Shown: positions 16,050 through 24,730, counted from the stretch's first letter. The stretch: DNA of 39,621 bases from Oscillospiraceae bacterium (GCA_029012465.1 JAQXMD010000063.1:1-39621); one strand, 5' to 3'. Notes: generated by a model from the letters alone, not told the origin. Numbers and translations are program-made.

Positions 16050-18140
16050 TTATTTTGCGTTTACGGTTGCCCGGTACAGAATCGCAGCGATCTGGCCTCT
16101 GGTGCAGCTGTCGGAGGGAGCAAAGGCAGTGTCAGATACGCCATAGACAATGCCATTCTCCACAGCCCACACGACAGCCTTCTCATAGTACTGACCGGCA
16201 GCCACATCCGTGAAGGGATTCTCCCCTTCGGTCTCGGGCTTTCCGGCATAACGGTACAGGAAGGCCACTGCCTCTGCACGGCTTACAGCCGCATTGGGTG
16301 CAAAGTGGGTATCATCCACGCCGTATACAATTCCCTTCTCCTTGGCCCAGAGCATTGCTTTGTAGTAGTATTCATCCGCATCCACGTCCACAAAGGAGCA
16401 TTCCACATCCTCACCGGGCTCGGGTCTGCCAGCCATTCTCCACAGCAGCGCCACAAACTGTGCGCGGGTACAGCTATCGTCAGGTGCAAATTCCGTCTCG
16501 GATACACCTGCTACCACATTGCCGCAGGAAGCCCACAGAATTGCGGGGGTGTAATACTCTGCGCCGTCCACATCCTCGAAGAATGCGCCGCCGTCTGCAA
16601 CGGCATAGTCATACAGCGCCAGGGTCAGCTTATGTGCCTTCTTTGCAAGGGCAGCGCTGGTTTCGGTGGCATATGCCTTTGCTGCATCCGCATCCATGCC
16701 GGGAAGCTTTTCGTCCATCTTGGCTGCGGCCTCATAGCACTCCTCCTGCATATCTGCAATCAGAGCATGAATGGTCTCAAGGGTCTCATCCGAGCAATTT
16801 CCATACAGCGCATAGTTGCTCAGGGCGTCAACGCTCCAGTAGTAGCCCTCCTGCCAGCCTTCAGGCAGGATACGGTAGCCGTCAGTGCCCCGGTTGTTGT
16901 AGGGATAGTAGCCATAGGTGCCCTCAGGCAGCTCCGTCACAAAGGTGGTTCTGCCCAGGCCGCCGACCTTATAGCCCTCATACATATCGGTGGTCAGCAC
17001 AGGGAAGTAGGGAATTGCAACGGTGAACTGACCGTTTTCCATGGCCAGCCACTGGATGGTTCCGGTCTCCATGGGGTCTTCGGAGCGGACCTGGAAGATG
17101 TGCCACTCCAGATTGCCGGTATTGCCGATGCCATCTACCTTGTAGAAGTCCACCATATCCGCAGTGGTGATCTCACGGTCTGTTTCAATGGGAGTGTACA
17201 TGGTTACGATCTCGCCATCCTTCACATTGGAAATGGTGAAATCATCGCTGGTGGTATTCTCGGAGGTGAACTTTTCCTCACCCAGCAGATAGTTCAGGCC
17301 GTTGATCATTCTGGCATTGATATTCGTGTTGGAGTAGGAGGCACGGAAATCAATGGTGTTATCCTCCTCGCTGCCCACATAGGTTCCGGCAGCCTTGGCA
17401 ACCTCGATGATCTTTTCGGAGGCAATGACATTCTCGGTGTCATCCAGATCCACCAGACCGATGGCACCCATATTGGGGCTGATGGCGATCATGGAGCCGC
17501 TGAGCTTCACTGCGATGTACTGATGGCCGGTGTAGTTTTCCACATACCAGGCTTCGCTCTGGTCGGCAATGAGAACGCCGGAACGCTCCTCGGCGCCTAC
17601 AGTATCATAAATCTCCAGAAGCAGCTCAACACCTTCCTTCGCGGTGGCGGCCTCACCCAGCAGAATGGTGGTCATGTCGCTTTCGCACATACCGCCGGAA
17701 ACCATGGGGTCCACAGGCTTAAAATAGTCGCTGCCCTTCCAGCCCAGTGTCACCATTGCGGAGACGGAAACGCCCTTTTCATTGGTGCCGTTTTCCTCCA
17801 TGGGGGTGTGGTCATGGGTCTGACCGCAGTCCGGGCAAACACCGCTGAGGTTGTCGTCTCTGGTGGCAGTATAGGCATAGCTGTCGTGGGTAAAGGTATG
17901 GGTAAAGCCGTAGCAGCCCTCATATACCTCGCCCTCAGCATGGCGGCCATGCTCGCTGACATAAGCGATCTTGTTGTAGCTGTTGGAATAGTCCTCACTG
18001 CGAGCCAAATATGTGGAGCCGTCCTCGGTGAGTTCGCCTCCCACATAGACCATGGTGCACGCAGACGCACTGATCACCAGCATTGCGACAGACGCAACCG
18101 CAGTCGCTGCGATCACCGTCAATCTTTTCATCAAAGACAT
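16050..18140 (-). CDS. Secreted C69-family dipeptidase with SLH domains
   Basis: N-terminal-nucleophile peptidase of the PepD/C69 family, 696 residues from the ATG at 18140. That start has AGGAAAGG nine bases upstream; two upstream start candidates are less well placed. The signal peptide is MSLMKRLTVIAATAVASVAM and ends in SASA just before Cys28. Cys28 would become the N-terminal nucleophile after cleavage (ACTMVYVGGELTEDGSTYLA). The catalytic domain covers about 28-500, with ERSGVLIADQSEAWYVENYT and VKLSGSMIAISPNMG. Three SLH repeats fill 520-690 (FEDVDGAEYY, FVDVDADEYYYKA, FTDVAAGQYYEKA). It is probably held on the cell wall and cleaves dipeptides or wall peptides outside the cell. The exact substrate is unknown. 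It is transcribed alone. Confidence 0.92.
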   Translation of the reverse strand: MSLMKRLTVIAATAVASVAMLVISASACTMVYVGGELTEDGSTYLARSEDYSNSYNKIAYVSEHGRHAEGEVYEGCYGFTHTFTHDSYAYTATRDDNLSGVCPDCGQTHDHTPMEENGTNEKGVSVSAMVTLGWKGSDYFKPVDPMVSGGMCESDMTTILLGEAATAKEGVELLLEIYDTVGAEERSGVLIADQSEAWYVENYTGHQYIAVKLSGSMIAISPNMGAIGLVDLDDTENVIASEKIIEVAKAAGTYVGSEEDNTIDFRASYSNTNINARMINGLNYLLGEEKFTSENTTSDDFTISNVKDGEIVTMYTPIETDREITTADMVDFYKVDGIGNTGNLEWHIFQVRSEDPMETGTIQWLAMENGQFTVAIPYFPVLTTDMYEGYKVGGLGRTTFVTELPEGTYGYYPYNNRGTDGYRILPEGWQEGYYWSVDALSNYALYGNCSDETLETIHALIADMQEECYEAAAKMDEKLPGMDADAAKAYATETSAALAKKAHKLTLALYDYAVADGGAFFEDVDGAEYYTPAILWASCGNVVAGVSETEFAPDDSCTRAQFVALLWRMAGRPEPGEDVECSFVDVDADEYYYKAMLWAKEKGIVYGVDDTHFAPNAAVSRAEAVAFLYRYAGKPETEGENPFTDVAAGQYYEKAVVWAVENGIVYGVSDTAFAPSDSCTRGQIAAILYRATVNAK

Positions 18141-18194
18141 AGGAATCATCCTTTCCTGCACAGGCGCCCATTCGCCCATGCTCGATTTATACAC

Positions 18195-18223
18195 ATTGTA
18201 AAACCGCAGCTCCGATCTGTCAA
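18195..18223 (-). promoter_or_regulatory. Predicted promoter of the C69 dipeptidase gene
   Basis: On the minus strand a consensus TTGACA (18218-18223), a 17-base spacer and TACAAT (18195-18200). Confidence 0.8.
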
Positions 18224-18276
18224 CCGCAAATATGCATAAATATACAGTTATATTTCCTGAATATACGTCTAAATAG

Positions 18277-18308
18277 TAAAAATTCGCCCGAATATACTCG
18301 GGCGAATT
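18277..18308 (-). terminator. Terminator after the radical SAM gene
   Basis: AATTCGCCCGA (18281-18291) and TCGGGCGAATT (18298-18308), an 11-bp perfect stem with a 6-base loop, followed on the minus strand by TTTTACT. Confidence 0.9.
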
Positions 18309-18341
18309 ATATATATTCATCCAGTGTATTCCAGAACCGGT

Positions 18342-18944
18342 TCAGTCCTCCCAGGGACGAATCCGATAGGAAGCGCCGATCCGGTCACAGATTTCCTGAC
18401 AGCGTGCCTCCTCCTCATGGGTGATGGTGGTGTCCACCGTGGTGAGAATCACATGCATCCCCGCCTTGACACAGCTTTCCGCAAAACGGAGCATCCCCTC
18501 ATAGGCCGCCCCACCGAAGCGGCTCCGCACCAGAGCCTGATACCGCTCCGGGTCCGGATGGTTCAGAGACACGGAGACCGTATCCACACACTTCGCCAGC
18601 TCTCCGGAAATATCCCGTCCGGCAATCAGACTGCCGTGACCGTTGGTATTCACCCGGATGGGTTTATCCGTCACGGTCTTGAGCCAGGTGGCCACAGGAA
18701 GCAGCACATCCAGCGCACAGGTGGGCTCACCGAAGCCACAGAATACGATCTCAGAAAACTCGTCAAGCTCCCACTTTTTGAATTCTGCAATCACCTCTTC
18801 CGCCGTAGGCTCCCGCTCCAGCCAAAGGCTATGGCTCTGGCCCACATGATCCATGGTCTGCCGCAGGCAGAAGGTGCAGGCAGCGGAACAGCGGTTGGTG
18901 AGGTTTACATAAAGTCCGTTATGGACACGATAAAGAATTTCCAT
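18342..18944 (-). CDS. Small radical SAM protein, TatD-associated type
   Basis: 200 residues from the ATG at 18944, which has GGAG eight bases upstream; an ATG two codons earlier is too close to the site. The N-terminus LYVNLTNRCSAACTFCLRQT carries the radical SAM CxxxCxxC cluster motif. FCGFGEPTCALDVLLP matches the SAM-binding GEPT segment, and RVNTNGHGSLI follows. Length and wording match the small TatD-linked radical SAM family, whose substrate is not known. No tatD gene is in the window. It is the last gene of an apparent operon with pyridoxamine kinase (27-base gap), so a link to B6 metabolism is possible but unproven. Confidence 0.85.
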   Translation of the reverse strand: MEILYRVHNGLYVNLTNRCSAACTFCLRQTMDHVGQSHSLWLEREPTAEEVIAEFKKWELDEFSEIVFCGFGEPTCALDVLLPVATWLKTVTDKPIRVNTNGHGSLIAGRDISGELAKCVDTVSVSLNHPDPERYQALVRSRFGGAAYEGMLRFAESCVKAGMHVILTTVDTTITHEEEARCQEICDRIGASYRIRPWED

Positions 18945-18971
18945 GGTCATTACTCCAAAACATCGTTTTTT

Positions 18972-19802
18972 TCAAAAGCGCAGCTTCTGAATCACTTCTT
19001 CAAAGCATACACCGTCGGTGGTGGGAATGTCAAGTTCCGCCGACCGTCTCAGGCACAATTTAATAAAGGACGCCGCCGTTTTCACGCTTTTTGTCAGGCT
19101 CTCCCCCCGAACGATTCCTGCAGCCACGATGGATGCAAAAACGTCGCCGGTTCCGGACCGCTGGGGCGCGATCCGTTCGACCCGGAGGGACGTTCCTCCG
19201 TTTTCCGGTTCATAGCAGAAATTCTCCAGATACCTTCCCCGGGCAACGCCTGTGATAACCACCTTCTGTGCCCCCTGATCGCACAGCTTCTTTGCCATGT
19301 CCGTCAGCTCCCGCCGGGAGAAATGCTCCCTGTAGGGGGTATCCGTCAGAATGCAGGCCTCTGTGAGGTTTGGGGTCAGCACATTGCCGTAGCGAACCAG
19401 CCGCTTCATACCCTGACACAGCTCCGGGGTATAGGTGGCGTAGGGCTTTCCATTGTCCCCCATGACCGGATCAATGATAACAGTGGTGCGTTCCGTGGTA
19501 AACTCCTGCAAAAACCGTTCCACCAGGTCAATCTGCTTCTCCGAGCCTAAGAATCCTGTCAGAATCCCCTCGAACTCCAATCCAAGCCGCTTCCACTCCG
19601 CCATATAGGGCGCCATGGATTCGGTGCAGTCCTTGAAATAGAAATGCTCGAATCCTGTATGGTTGGAGAACACCGCCGTAGGCAGCGGACAGCACTGAAC
19701 CCCCAGATGGGAGATCAGCGGCAGCGCCACTGCCAGAGAACAGCGTCCGAAGCCGGACATATCATTGATTACCGCGATTTTTTTTTGATGGTTATGGGGC
19801 AA
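18972..19802 (-). CDS. pdxY: Pyridoxamine/pyridoxal kinase
   Basis: Phosphorylates B6 vitamers to yield PLP or PMP, for salvage. 276 residues in the ribokinase fold of PdxK/PdxY. The N-terminus is IAVINDMSGFGRCSLAVALP, the middle VIIDPVMGDNGKPYATYTPE, then NVLTPNLTEA and the C-terminal anion hole RSGTGDVFASIVAAG with catalytic Asp. The start is TTG at 19800-19802, chosen because AGGAGG lies eight bases upstream and no ATG fits. It lies 15 bases downstream of an ECF S-component gene, which suggests coupled uptake and phosphorylation. The pdxK/pdxY name is by family resemblance; the preferred vitamer is not visible. Confidence 0.92.
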   Translation of the reverse strand: MPHNHQKKIAVINDMSGFGRCSLAVALPLISHLGVQCCPLPTAVFSNHTGFEHFYFKDCTESMAPYMAEWKRLGLEFEGILTGFLGSEKQIDLVERFLQEFTTERTTVIIDPVMGDNGKPYATYTPELCQGMKRLVRYGNVLTPNLTEACILTDTPYREHFSRRELTDMAKKLCDQGAQKVVITGVARGRYLENFCYEPENGGTSLRVERIAPQRSGTGDVFASIVAAGIVRGESLTKSVKTAASFIKLCLRRSAELDIPTTDGVCFEEVIQKLRF

Positions 19803-19817
19803 TGGAAGTTCCTCCTG

Positions 19818-20330
19818 TTATTTCTGAAGCCGTCCGATCACGCCGGTTTTTTCCAGTGCCGCAGCCAGTACATAGAACAGGCCAATTCCCACAACGCCCT
19901 CAATGGACAGTCCGGGAATCTGGCTCAATCCCGTGATTACAGAGCCGTACATAATGGCGCCTGCCACCGTGTAGCCCAGAATCATAATCAGGATAGCCAC
20001 CACAACGGCCAGCGCGGTACGGCGGCTCTTCACGGTGGCTGCCTCTCCCTTCTTCTTGGCAATTTTTGCGGCGGCAAAGCCCATCAGGCACTTGATGATC
20101 AGTGTGGGAACTGCCCAGACCGGGAAGCTCAGCAAATCCGCCAGCGCGGAGCCAACGCCTGCGGCAAAGGTGCCGATCCAGGGATCAAAGTACACGGCAA
20201 ACAGCAGAATCATGCAGTTTCCCAAATGGGCATAGCCCAGCGGAATGGGGAACTGGAAGATTCTTGTGCTGATACAGACCAGGGCTGTACCCAGTGCGGC
20301 GATTGTCAGACGACGAACAGATTGATTCAT
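19818..20330 (-). CDS. ECF transporter S component, probably for vitamin B6
   Basis: 170-residue integral membrane protein from the ATG at 20330 (AGGAGAAAC upstream). About six hydrophobic helices, including LTIAALGTALVCISTRIFQF and WIGTFAAGVGSALADLLSF, with a cytoplasmic KIAKKKGEAATVKSRR loop. This is the ECF S-component pattern (GxxxALxDLL). S components pair with a shared EcfAAT energizing module, which is not in the window. Specificity is inferred from the adjacent pyridoxamine kinase, as for predicted PdxU-type transporters. The leader contains an 18-bp perfect palindrome. Confidence 0.85.
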   Translation of the reverse strand: MNQSVRRLTIAALGTALVCISTRIFQFPIPLGYAHLGNCMILLFAVYFDPWIGTFAAGVGSALADLLSFPVWAVPTLIIKCLMGFAAAKIAKKKGEAATVKSRRTALAVVVAILIMILGYTVAGAIMYGSVITGLSQIPGLSIEGVVGIGLFYVLAAALEKTGVIGRLQK

Positions 20331-20359
20331 AATGTTTCTCCTGCCTTTCACACGGTCAG

Positions 20360-20377
20360 GAGATTTGCGCAAATCTC
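20360..20377. promoter_or_regulatory. 18-bp perfect palindrome in the B6 operon leader
   Basis: GAGATTTGCGCAAATCTC is fully palindromic. It lies 30 bases before the S-component start and just downstream of a possible TATACT -10 box (20388-20393, minus strand). That is an operator-like position. The regulator is unknown. Confidence 0.55.
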
Positions 20378-20477
20378 GAGTGAATACAGTATAGCACGAT
20401 CTGATATGAATAAAAGTGTCAGTTTTTATATTTTTTATGGTATCAGTTTGTTTTCGGCTCAGGTTCTGTAGTTTCGA

Positions 20478-20505
20478 TTGACTTTTTTCAGAAAGAGAGT
20501 ATGAT
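20478..20505 (+). promoter_or_regulatory. Predicted promoter of the SCP2-adh-aldh operon
   Basis: TTGACT (20478-20483), a 16-base spacer and TATGAT (20500-20505), 52 bases before the first start codon. Confidence 0.6.
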
Positions 20506-20557
20506 ATTCCTCAATATAGTTCAAATTTTTTAATTTTCCAAAGAAGGGACCACACAT

Positions 20558-21037
20558 ATGTCGAATCCCAGATTGCTGGTCTGCGGAACCGTTCTTCAGG
20601 TGCTCTACCGGGCCATCCGGGTGCTGAGCCATGTGGACAGCCGCGTGAGGGAGGAGCTTCAAGCCTTCCCCGAGGGCTATACCATTCACATGCAGGCCGC
20701 CCCACAGGCGGATGCTCCCTCCCTGACGGTTCAGGTGATGGATGGCACCATCCGCAAAGCCCCAGCAGGCGCAGCACATGATATTTCCATCGTGTTTAAG
20801 AATGAGAAAATGGCCTTCCGGGTATTCACCGGAAGAATGAGCATCGCCGGTGCCTACGCAGCCCATGCCTTTACCCTTCGGGGCAGTATTTATGATACCA
20901 TGGGGCTGGTTCGTGTTGTGGATTTGGCCGAGGGCTATCTGTTCCCCGGCTTCATCTCCCGCAGGCTGCTGAAGGAGGTTCCGAAAAAGCAGTATCCCAC
21001 GCCGCTTGTCTACCTGCGGCTGATTCCCGGCACCTGA
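20558..21037 (+). CDS. SCP2-like lipid-binding domain protein
   Basis: 159 residues, resembling the sterol-carrier-protein-2 fold: a five-stranded sheet with helices forming a hydrophobic tunnel for acyl chains. Supporting segments are HDISIVFKNEKMAFRVFTGR and the following helix MSIAGAYAAHAFTLRG. There is no signal peptide. The N-terminal helix RLLVCGTVLQVLYRAIRVL is amphipathic and could contact membranes. It is the first gene of a tight three-gene operon with an alcohol dehydrogenase (13-base gap) and an aldehyde dehydrogenase. A role in presenting a long-chain alcohol or aldehyde to those enzymes is inferred from context. Confidence 0.65.
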   Translation: MSNPRLLVCGTVLQVLYRAIRVLSHVDSRVREELQAFPEGYTIHMQAAPQADAPSLTVQVMDGTIRKAPAGAAHDISIVFKNEKMAFRVFTGRMSIAGAYAAHAFTLRGSIYDTMGLVRVVDLAEGYLFPGFISRRLLKEVPKKQYPTPLVYLRLIPGT

Positions 21038-21050
21038 AAGGAGTTTCCAA

Positions 21051-22229
21051 ATGCTTCCCCTGTACTATGAATATCACAATCCCGTAAAGATCCTCTCCGG
21101 TGAGGCAGCTCTGGAGAACATCGCCTATGAGCTGACCGCTCTGGAGGCAAAGGCTCCCCTGCTGCTGTCCGATGAGGGGCTTGTAAAGGTGGGTGCTGTG
21201 GAGACCCTGAAGAAGGCCATGGTCCCTTCCGTCCCCGCCGCAGTGTTCACCCAGATTCCCCCCGACAGCTCCGTTGCTGTGGTCAATGAGATTGCAGCCT
21301 ACTTCCGCAAAATGAACTGCGACAGTCTCATCGCCCTGGGGGGTGGCAGCGTCATTGACACCGCCAAGGGCGTCCGCATGGTCATCGGGCAGAACGCCAC
21401 AGATCTGGAAGCCCTTATGGGCTGCGAGGTGCTCACCGCAGGCCATCACATTCCCTTTATCGCCGTCCCCACCACCGCAGGCACCGGCAGTGAGGTCACG
21501 CCCGTGGCAGTAATCTCCAACCCCACCAAATCCGTGAAGCAGGAGTATATCTCTGCCCATCTTCTGCCCGATGTGGCGGTTCTGGATTTGCGCATGACCA
21601 TGACCCTGTCCCCCAAGGTCACTGCCTCCACGGGACTGGACGCCCTGTGCCACGCCATTGAGGCCTATTCCTGCCTCCAGAAAAACCCCATGTCCGACGC
21701 CTATGCGGCATCCGCCATTGGGCTGATTATGGAGCATCTTCCCAGGGTAGTGGAAAAGCCCTCGGACAAGGCCTCCCGCATGGCCATGGCCAACGCAAGC
21801 CTCATGGCAGGTACCGCCTTTGGAAACTCCATGGTGGGACTGGTCCACGCCATCGGTCATGCTCTGGGCGGGGTCTGTCATGTGGCCCATGGCGATGCAA
21901 TGAGTATTCTCTTACCCCACGTTATGGTGTATAATAAGGATGTATGCCGGGATACCTACGGCCAGCTGTTGCTGTATCTGGCAGGGCCGGAGGCCTATGT
22001 CGCCTGTCCTCCTGAAAAGCGTCCGGAGGAAACGGTCCGCATTGTCCGGGAATTCATCGCCTCCTTCCGTTCCACCGGGCTTCCCTTGTGTCTCCGGGAC
22101 ACCGGTCGGGTGACTCAGGAACAGTTTGAGCAGGTTGCCCGCACCGCCATCTGTGACGGTGCTCTGATCGTCAACCCCAAGGCCGCAGGAATCCCCGAAA
22201 TTCTCGATATTCTGAAGAAAGCATGGTGA
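21051..22229 (+). CDS. Iron-containing (class III) alcohol dehydrogenase
   Basis: NAD(P)-dependent interconversion of alcohols and aldehydes, 392 residues, normal for the family. The nucleotide site is LGGGSVIDTAKG, then PTTAGTGSEVTPVAVIS. Metal ligands are the Asp and His of GLDALCHAIEAY and the His residues of HAIGHALGGVCHVAHGDAMS. An AAAGGAG ribosome binding site precedes the ATG. It lies between the SCP2-like and aldehyde dehydrogenase genes, four bases before the latter. This suggests sequential oxidation of one alcohol to an acid, or the reverse reduction. Chain-length preference cannot be read from the sequence. Confidence 0.95.
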   Translation: MLPLYYEYHNPVKILSGEAALENIAYELTALEAKAPLLLSDEGLVKVGAVETLKKAMVPSVPAAVFTQIPPDSSVAVVNEIAAYFRKMNCDSLIALGGGSVIDTAKGVRMVIGQNATDLEALMGCEVLTAGHHIPFIAVPTTAGTGSEVTPVAVISNPTKSVKQEYISAHLLPDVAVLDLRMTMTLSPKVTASTGLDALCHAIEAYSCLQKNPMSDAYAASAIGLIMEHLPRVVEKPSDKASRMAMANASLMAGTAFGNSMVGLVHAIGHALGGVCHVAHGDAMSILLPHVMVYNKDVCRDTYGQLLLYLAGPEAYVACPPEKRPEETVRIVREFIASFRSTGLPLCLRDTGRVTQEQFEQVARTAICDGALIVNPKAAGIPEILDILKKAW

Positions 22230-22233
22230 TCCC

Positions 22234-23604
22234 ATGGAAATCAAGGAGCTGCTGGAGGCCCAGCAGAACTATTATCTGACCGGCGCCACCCATTCCGTGG
22301 CCCTCAGAACCCTGGCACTGGATGATCTCTACCGCAAAATCAAAGAAATGGAGCCGGAAATCCACGCTGCCATTCAGGCAGATCTGGGCAAATCCTCTCT
22401 GGAAAGCTATATGTGTGAAACCGGTCTGACCCTCAGTGAGATCACATATATGAAGAAGCACCTTCGTTCCTTTGCCAGCCGGAAGCGCGTCCGTACCCCC
22501 CTGGCCCAGTTCCCCTCCAAAAGCTACATTCTCAAGGAGCCTTACGGCAATGTGCTGATTATGAGCCCCTGGAACTATCCCTTCCTCCTGACCATGGAGC
22601 CTCTGGTGGACGCCATCGCCGCAGGAAACACCGCCATTTTAAAGCCCAGCGCCTACTCTCCCGCCACCTCTGCGGTGATCAAAAAGCTGGTTTCCGCCGT
22701 ATTCCCCGAGGAATACGTTGCCGTGGTGGAGGGTGGCCGGGAGGAAAACACAGCCCTGCTGGAGCAGCCCTTTGATTACATTTTCTTCACCGGCGGCACC
22801 GCCGTGGGACAGCTGGTGCTCCAGAAGGCGGCCCAGCATTTCACCCCCGTCACTCTGGAAATGGGCGGCAAAAGCCCCTGCATTGTGGACCGCACCGCCA
22901 ACCTGAAGGTTGCCGCTCAGCGCATCGCCTTCGGCAAATACTTAAACTGCGGCCAGACCTGCGTTGCCCCGGATTATCTCCTGATCCATGAGGATGTAAA
23001 GGACGAATTCCTCACCCTGTTTGAACAGGCCGTCACGAAGATGTACGGCGCAAACCCACTGGAGAATCCCGATTACGGCAGGATCGTAAACCACCGTCAC
23101 TTTGACCGGCTTTCCCGGATTCTGGAGGGGGAGACCATTCTCTTTGGCGGTCAGCGGAACCCGGAAACCCTGCAAATCGCCCCCACCCTTGTGGGTCCTG
23201 TGGAGCCCGACGGCCCAGCCATGCGTCAGGAGATTTTCGGTCCCATTCTCCCCTATATGACCTTCACGGAGCTGAAGGATGCCATCAACTTTATCCGCTT
23301 CCGCCCCAAGCCTCTGGCCCTGTACATGTTTTCCACCCATACGGATTCCATCCGGCTGGTGCAGAACAATGTCAGCTACGGCGGCGGCTGTGTCAATGAC
23401 ACCATCATCCACCTTGCCACCTCGGAAATGGGCTTCGGCGGCGTAGGCATGAGCGGCATGGGCAGCTACCACGGAAAGAAAGGCTTTGACACCTTCACCC
23501 ATGAAAAGAGCACCGTAGAAAAGGCCAACTGGCTGGACCTTCCCTTCCGGTATCAGCCCTACGACCGATGGAAGGAGAAGCTCATCCGGATGTTCCTGAA
23601 ATAA
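22234..23604 (+). CDS. Aldehyde dehydrogenase (class-3-like)
   Basis: Oxidises aldehydes to carboxylates with NAD(P). 456 residues, the short ALDH3 length. Motifs: LIMSPWNYPFLLTMEPLVDA (Rossmann/catalytic Asn), KPSAYSPATS, FFTGGTAVGQLV, the general-base Glu in TLEMGGKSPCIV and the nucleophilic Cys in NCGQTCVAPDY. The C-terminal KLIRMFLK is short, without the membrane anchor of fatty aldehyde dehydrogenase. ALDH3 relatives often act on medium- and long-chain aldehydes, which fits the SCP2-like gene in the same operon. It ends at a strong bidirectional terminator. Confidence 0.95.
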   Translation: MEIKELLEAQQNYYLTGATHSVALRTLALDDLYRKIKEMEPEIHAAIQADLGKSSLESYMCETGLTLSEITYMKKHLRSFASRKRVRTPLAQFPSKSYILKEPYGNVLIMSPWNYPFLLTMEPLVDAIAAGNTAILKPSAYSPATSAVIKKLVSAVFPEEYVAVVEGGREENTALLEQPFDYIFFTGGTAVGQLVLQKAAQHFTPVTLEMGGKSPCIVDRTANLKVAAQRIAFGKYLNCGQTCVAPDYLLIHEDVKDEFLTLFEQAVTKMYGANPLENPDYGRIVNHRHFDRLSRILEGETILFGGQRNPETLQIAPTLVGPVEPDGPAMRQEIFGPILPYMTFTELKDAINFIRFRPKPLALYMFSTHTDSIRLVQNNVSYGGGCVNDTIIHLATSEMGFGGVGMSGMGSYHGKKGFDTFTHEKSTVEKANWLDLPFRYQPYDRWKEKLIRMFLK

Positions 23605-23606
23605 CA

Positions 23607-23638
23607 ACAAACGGCTGCCGGACACGGCAGCCGTTTGT
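23607..23638. terminator. Bidirectional terminator between aldehyde dehydrogenase and hprK
   Basis: A 13-bp perfect stem, ACAAACGGCTGCC (23607-23619) with GGCAGCCGTTTGT (23626-23638), between convergent genes. Confidence 0.85.
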
Positions 23639-23643
23639 ATCGG

Positions 23644-24582
23644 TTACATTCCAAGCGTTGCATCAAAATGGCGGTTGATCTGCTCGGTAAACTCCAGTGC
23701 GGCGTTGTAGCCCATTTTTTTCTGACGGTTATTCATGGCAGCGACCTCCAGAATCACCGCCAGATTCCGTCCGGGCTTTACGGGAATGGTCAGGGTGGGA
23801 ATCTTCACCCCAAGGATGGTGGTAAAGGTGCTCTCCACCCCCAGCCGGTCATAGAGTACATCGTCCCGCCAGTATTCCAGATTGACGATCATGTCAATAT
23901 TGGCCGAATCCTTGATGGCGCCGATGCCAAAGAGCTTTGCAACGTTGATGACGCCGATGCCCCGAAGCTCAATATAGTGGCGGATCAGCTCCGGTGCGGA
24001 GCCGGTGAGCAGGTACGCGCCTTCCTTCTTGATTTCCACCGCATCATCCGCAATAAGACGATGGCCGCGCTTGACCAGCTCAATGGCAGCCTCGCTTTTT
24101 CCCACGCCGCTGTCTCCCAGCAGCAGCATTCCCTCGCCGTGAACCTCCACCAGAACGCCATGTCTGGTCAGTCTGGGCGCCAGATAATGCTTCAGGGTGG
24201 CAATCATGGTGGACACCAGATCAGAGGTGGTGTCCTCCGTCCGCAGAATGGAGACGTTGTATTGTTTTGCCTTTTCCATGCATTCAGGATATGGCTCAAA
24301 GCCCCTTGCGATAATCAGCGCCGGAGGACGGTAGGAGAGCAGCCGGTCAAAGGCCAGTCCCCGGTGTCCCGCGCTCATGCCGGACAGATAGGTATTTTCA
24401 ACCATGCCCAGCACCTGAATCCGGGCCGGTTCAAAGTGTTCAAAGAAACCGCTGAGCTGCAAAGCAGGACGGTTTACATCCTCAACGGTGATCTGAATTT
24501 TATCAAAATCGCTGGACTGATACAGCGTTTCCAGCTTGAATTCCTCTGCCAAATGCTTGAGGGAAACGGTATACATGGTCAT
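23644..24582 (-). CDS. hprK: HPr kinase/phosphorylase
   Basis: Phosphorylates Ser46 of HPr, and removes the phosphate, to control carbon catabolite repression in low-GC Gram-positives. 312 residues, the family length. The N-terminal domain (1-130) is followed by the Walker A loop LLGDSGVGKSEAAIELVKRG, the metal-binding HRLIADDAVEI and the HprK signature ELRGIGVINVAKLFGI. The ATG at 24582 (TMYTVSLKHLAEEFKLE) is preceded by a weak AAGGGAGC. It is convergent with the aldehyde dehydrogenase gene and transcribed alone. Confidence 0.97.
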   Translation of the reverse strand: MTMYTVSLKHLAEEFKLETLYQSSDFDKIQITVEDVNRPALQLSGFFEHFEPARIQVLGMVENTYLSGMSAGHRGLAFDRLLSYRPPALIIARGFEPYPECMEKAKQYNVSILRTEDTTSDLVSTMIATLKHYLAPRLTRHGVLVEVHGEGMLLLGDSGVGKSEAAIELVKRGHRLIADDAVEIKKEGAYLLTGSAPELIRHYIELRGIGVINVAKLFGIGAIKDSANIDMIVNLEYWRDDVLYDRLGVESTFTTILGVKIPTLTIPVKPGRNLAVILEVAAMNNRQKKMGYNAALEFTEQINRHFDATLGM

Positions 24583-24730
24583 AGGGCCTTGCTCCCTTCC
24601 AAATACTTGAGTGACGGCAGATATCGCCGTTTTTCCCTCCTATTATACCCACAAAACCGCCGCTTGGCAACCGCAGAGGAGGATTTTCCCGAGAACCACA
24701 AAATTTTTTCTGGAAACGGTAAAAAATCTG

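Noticed and set aside
20331-20557. Possible riboswitch in front of the B6 operon or the SCP2-like gene
   Set aside because: I see only one 18-bp palindrome and AT-rich promoter sequence; no conserved aptamer pattern was recognised.
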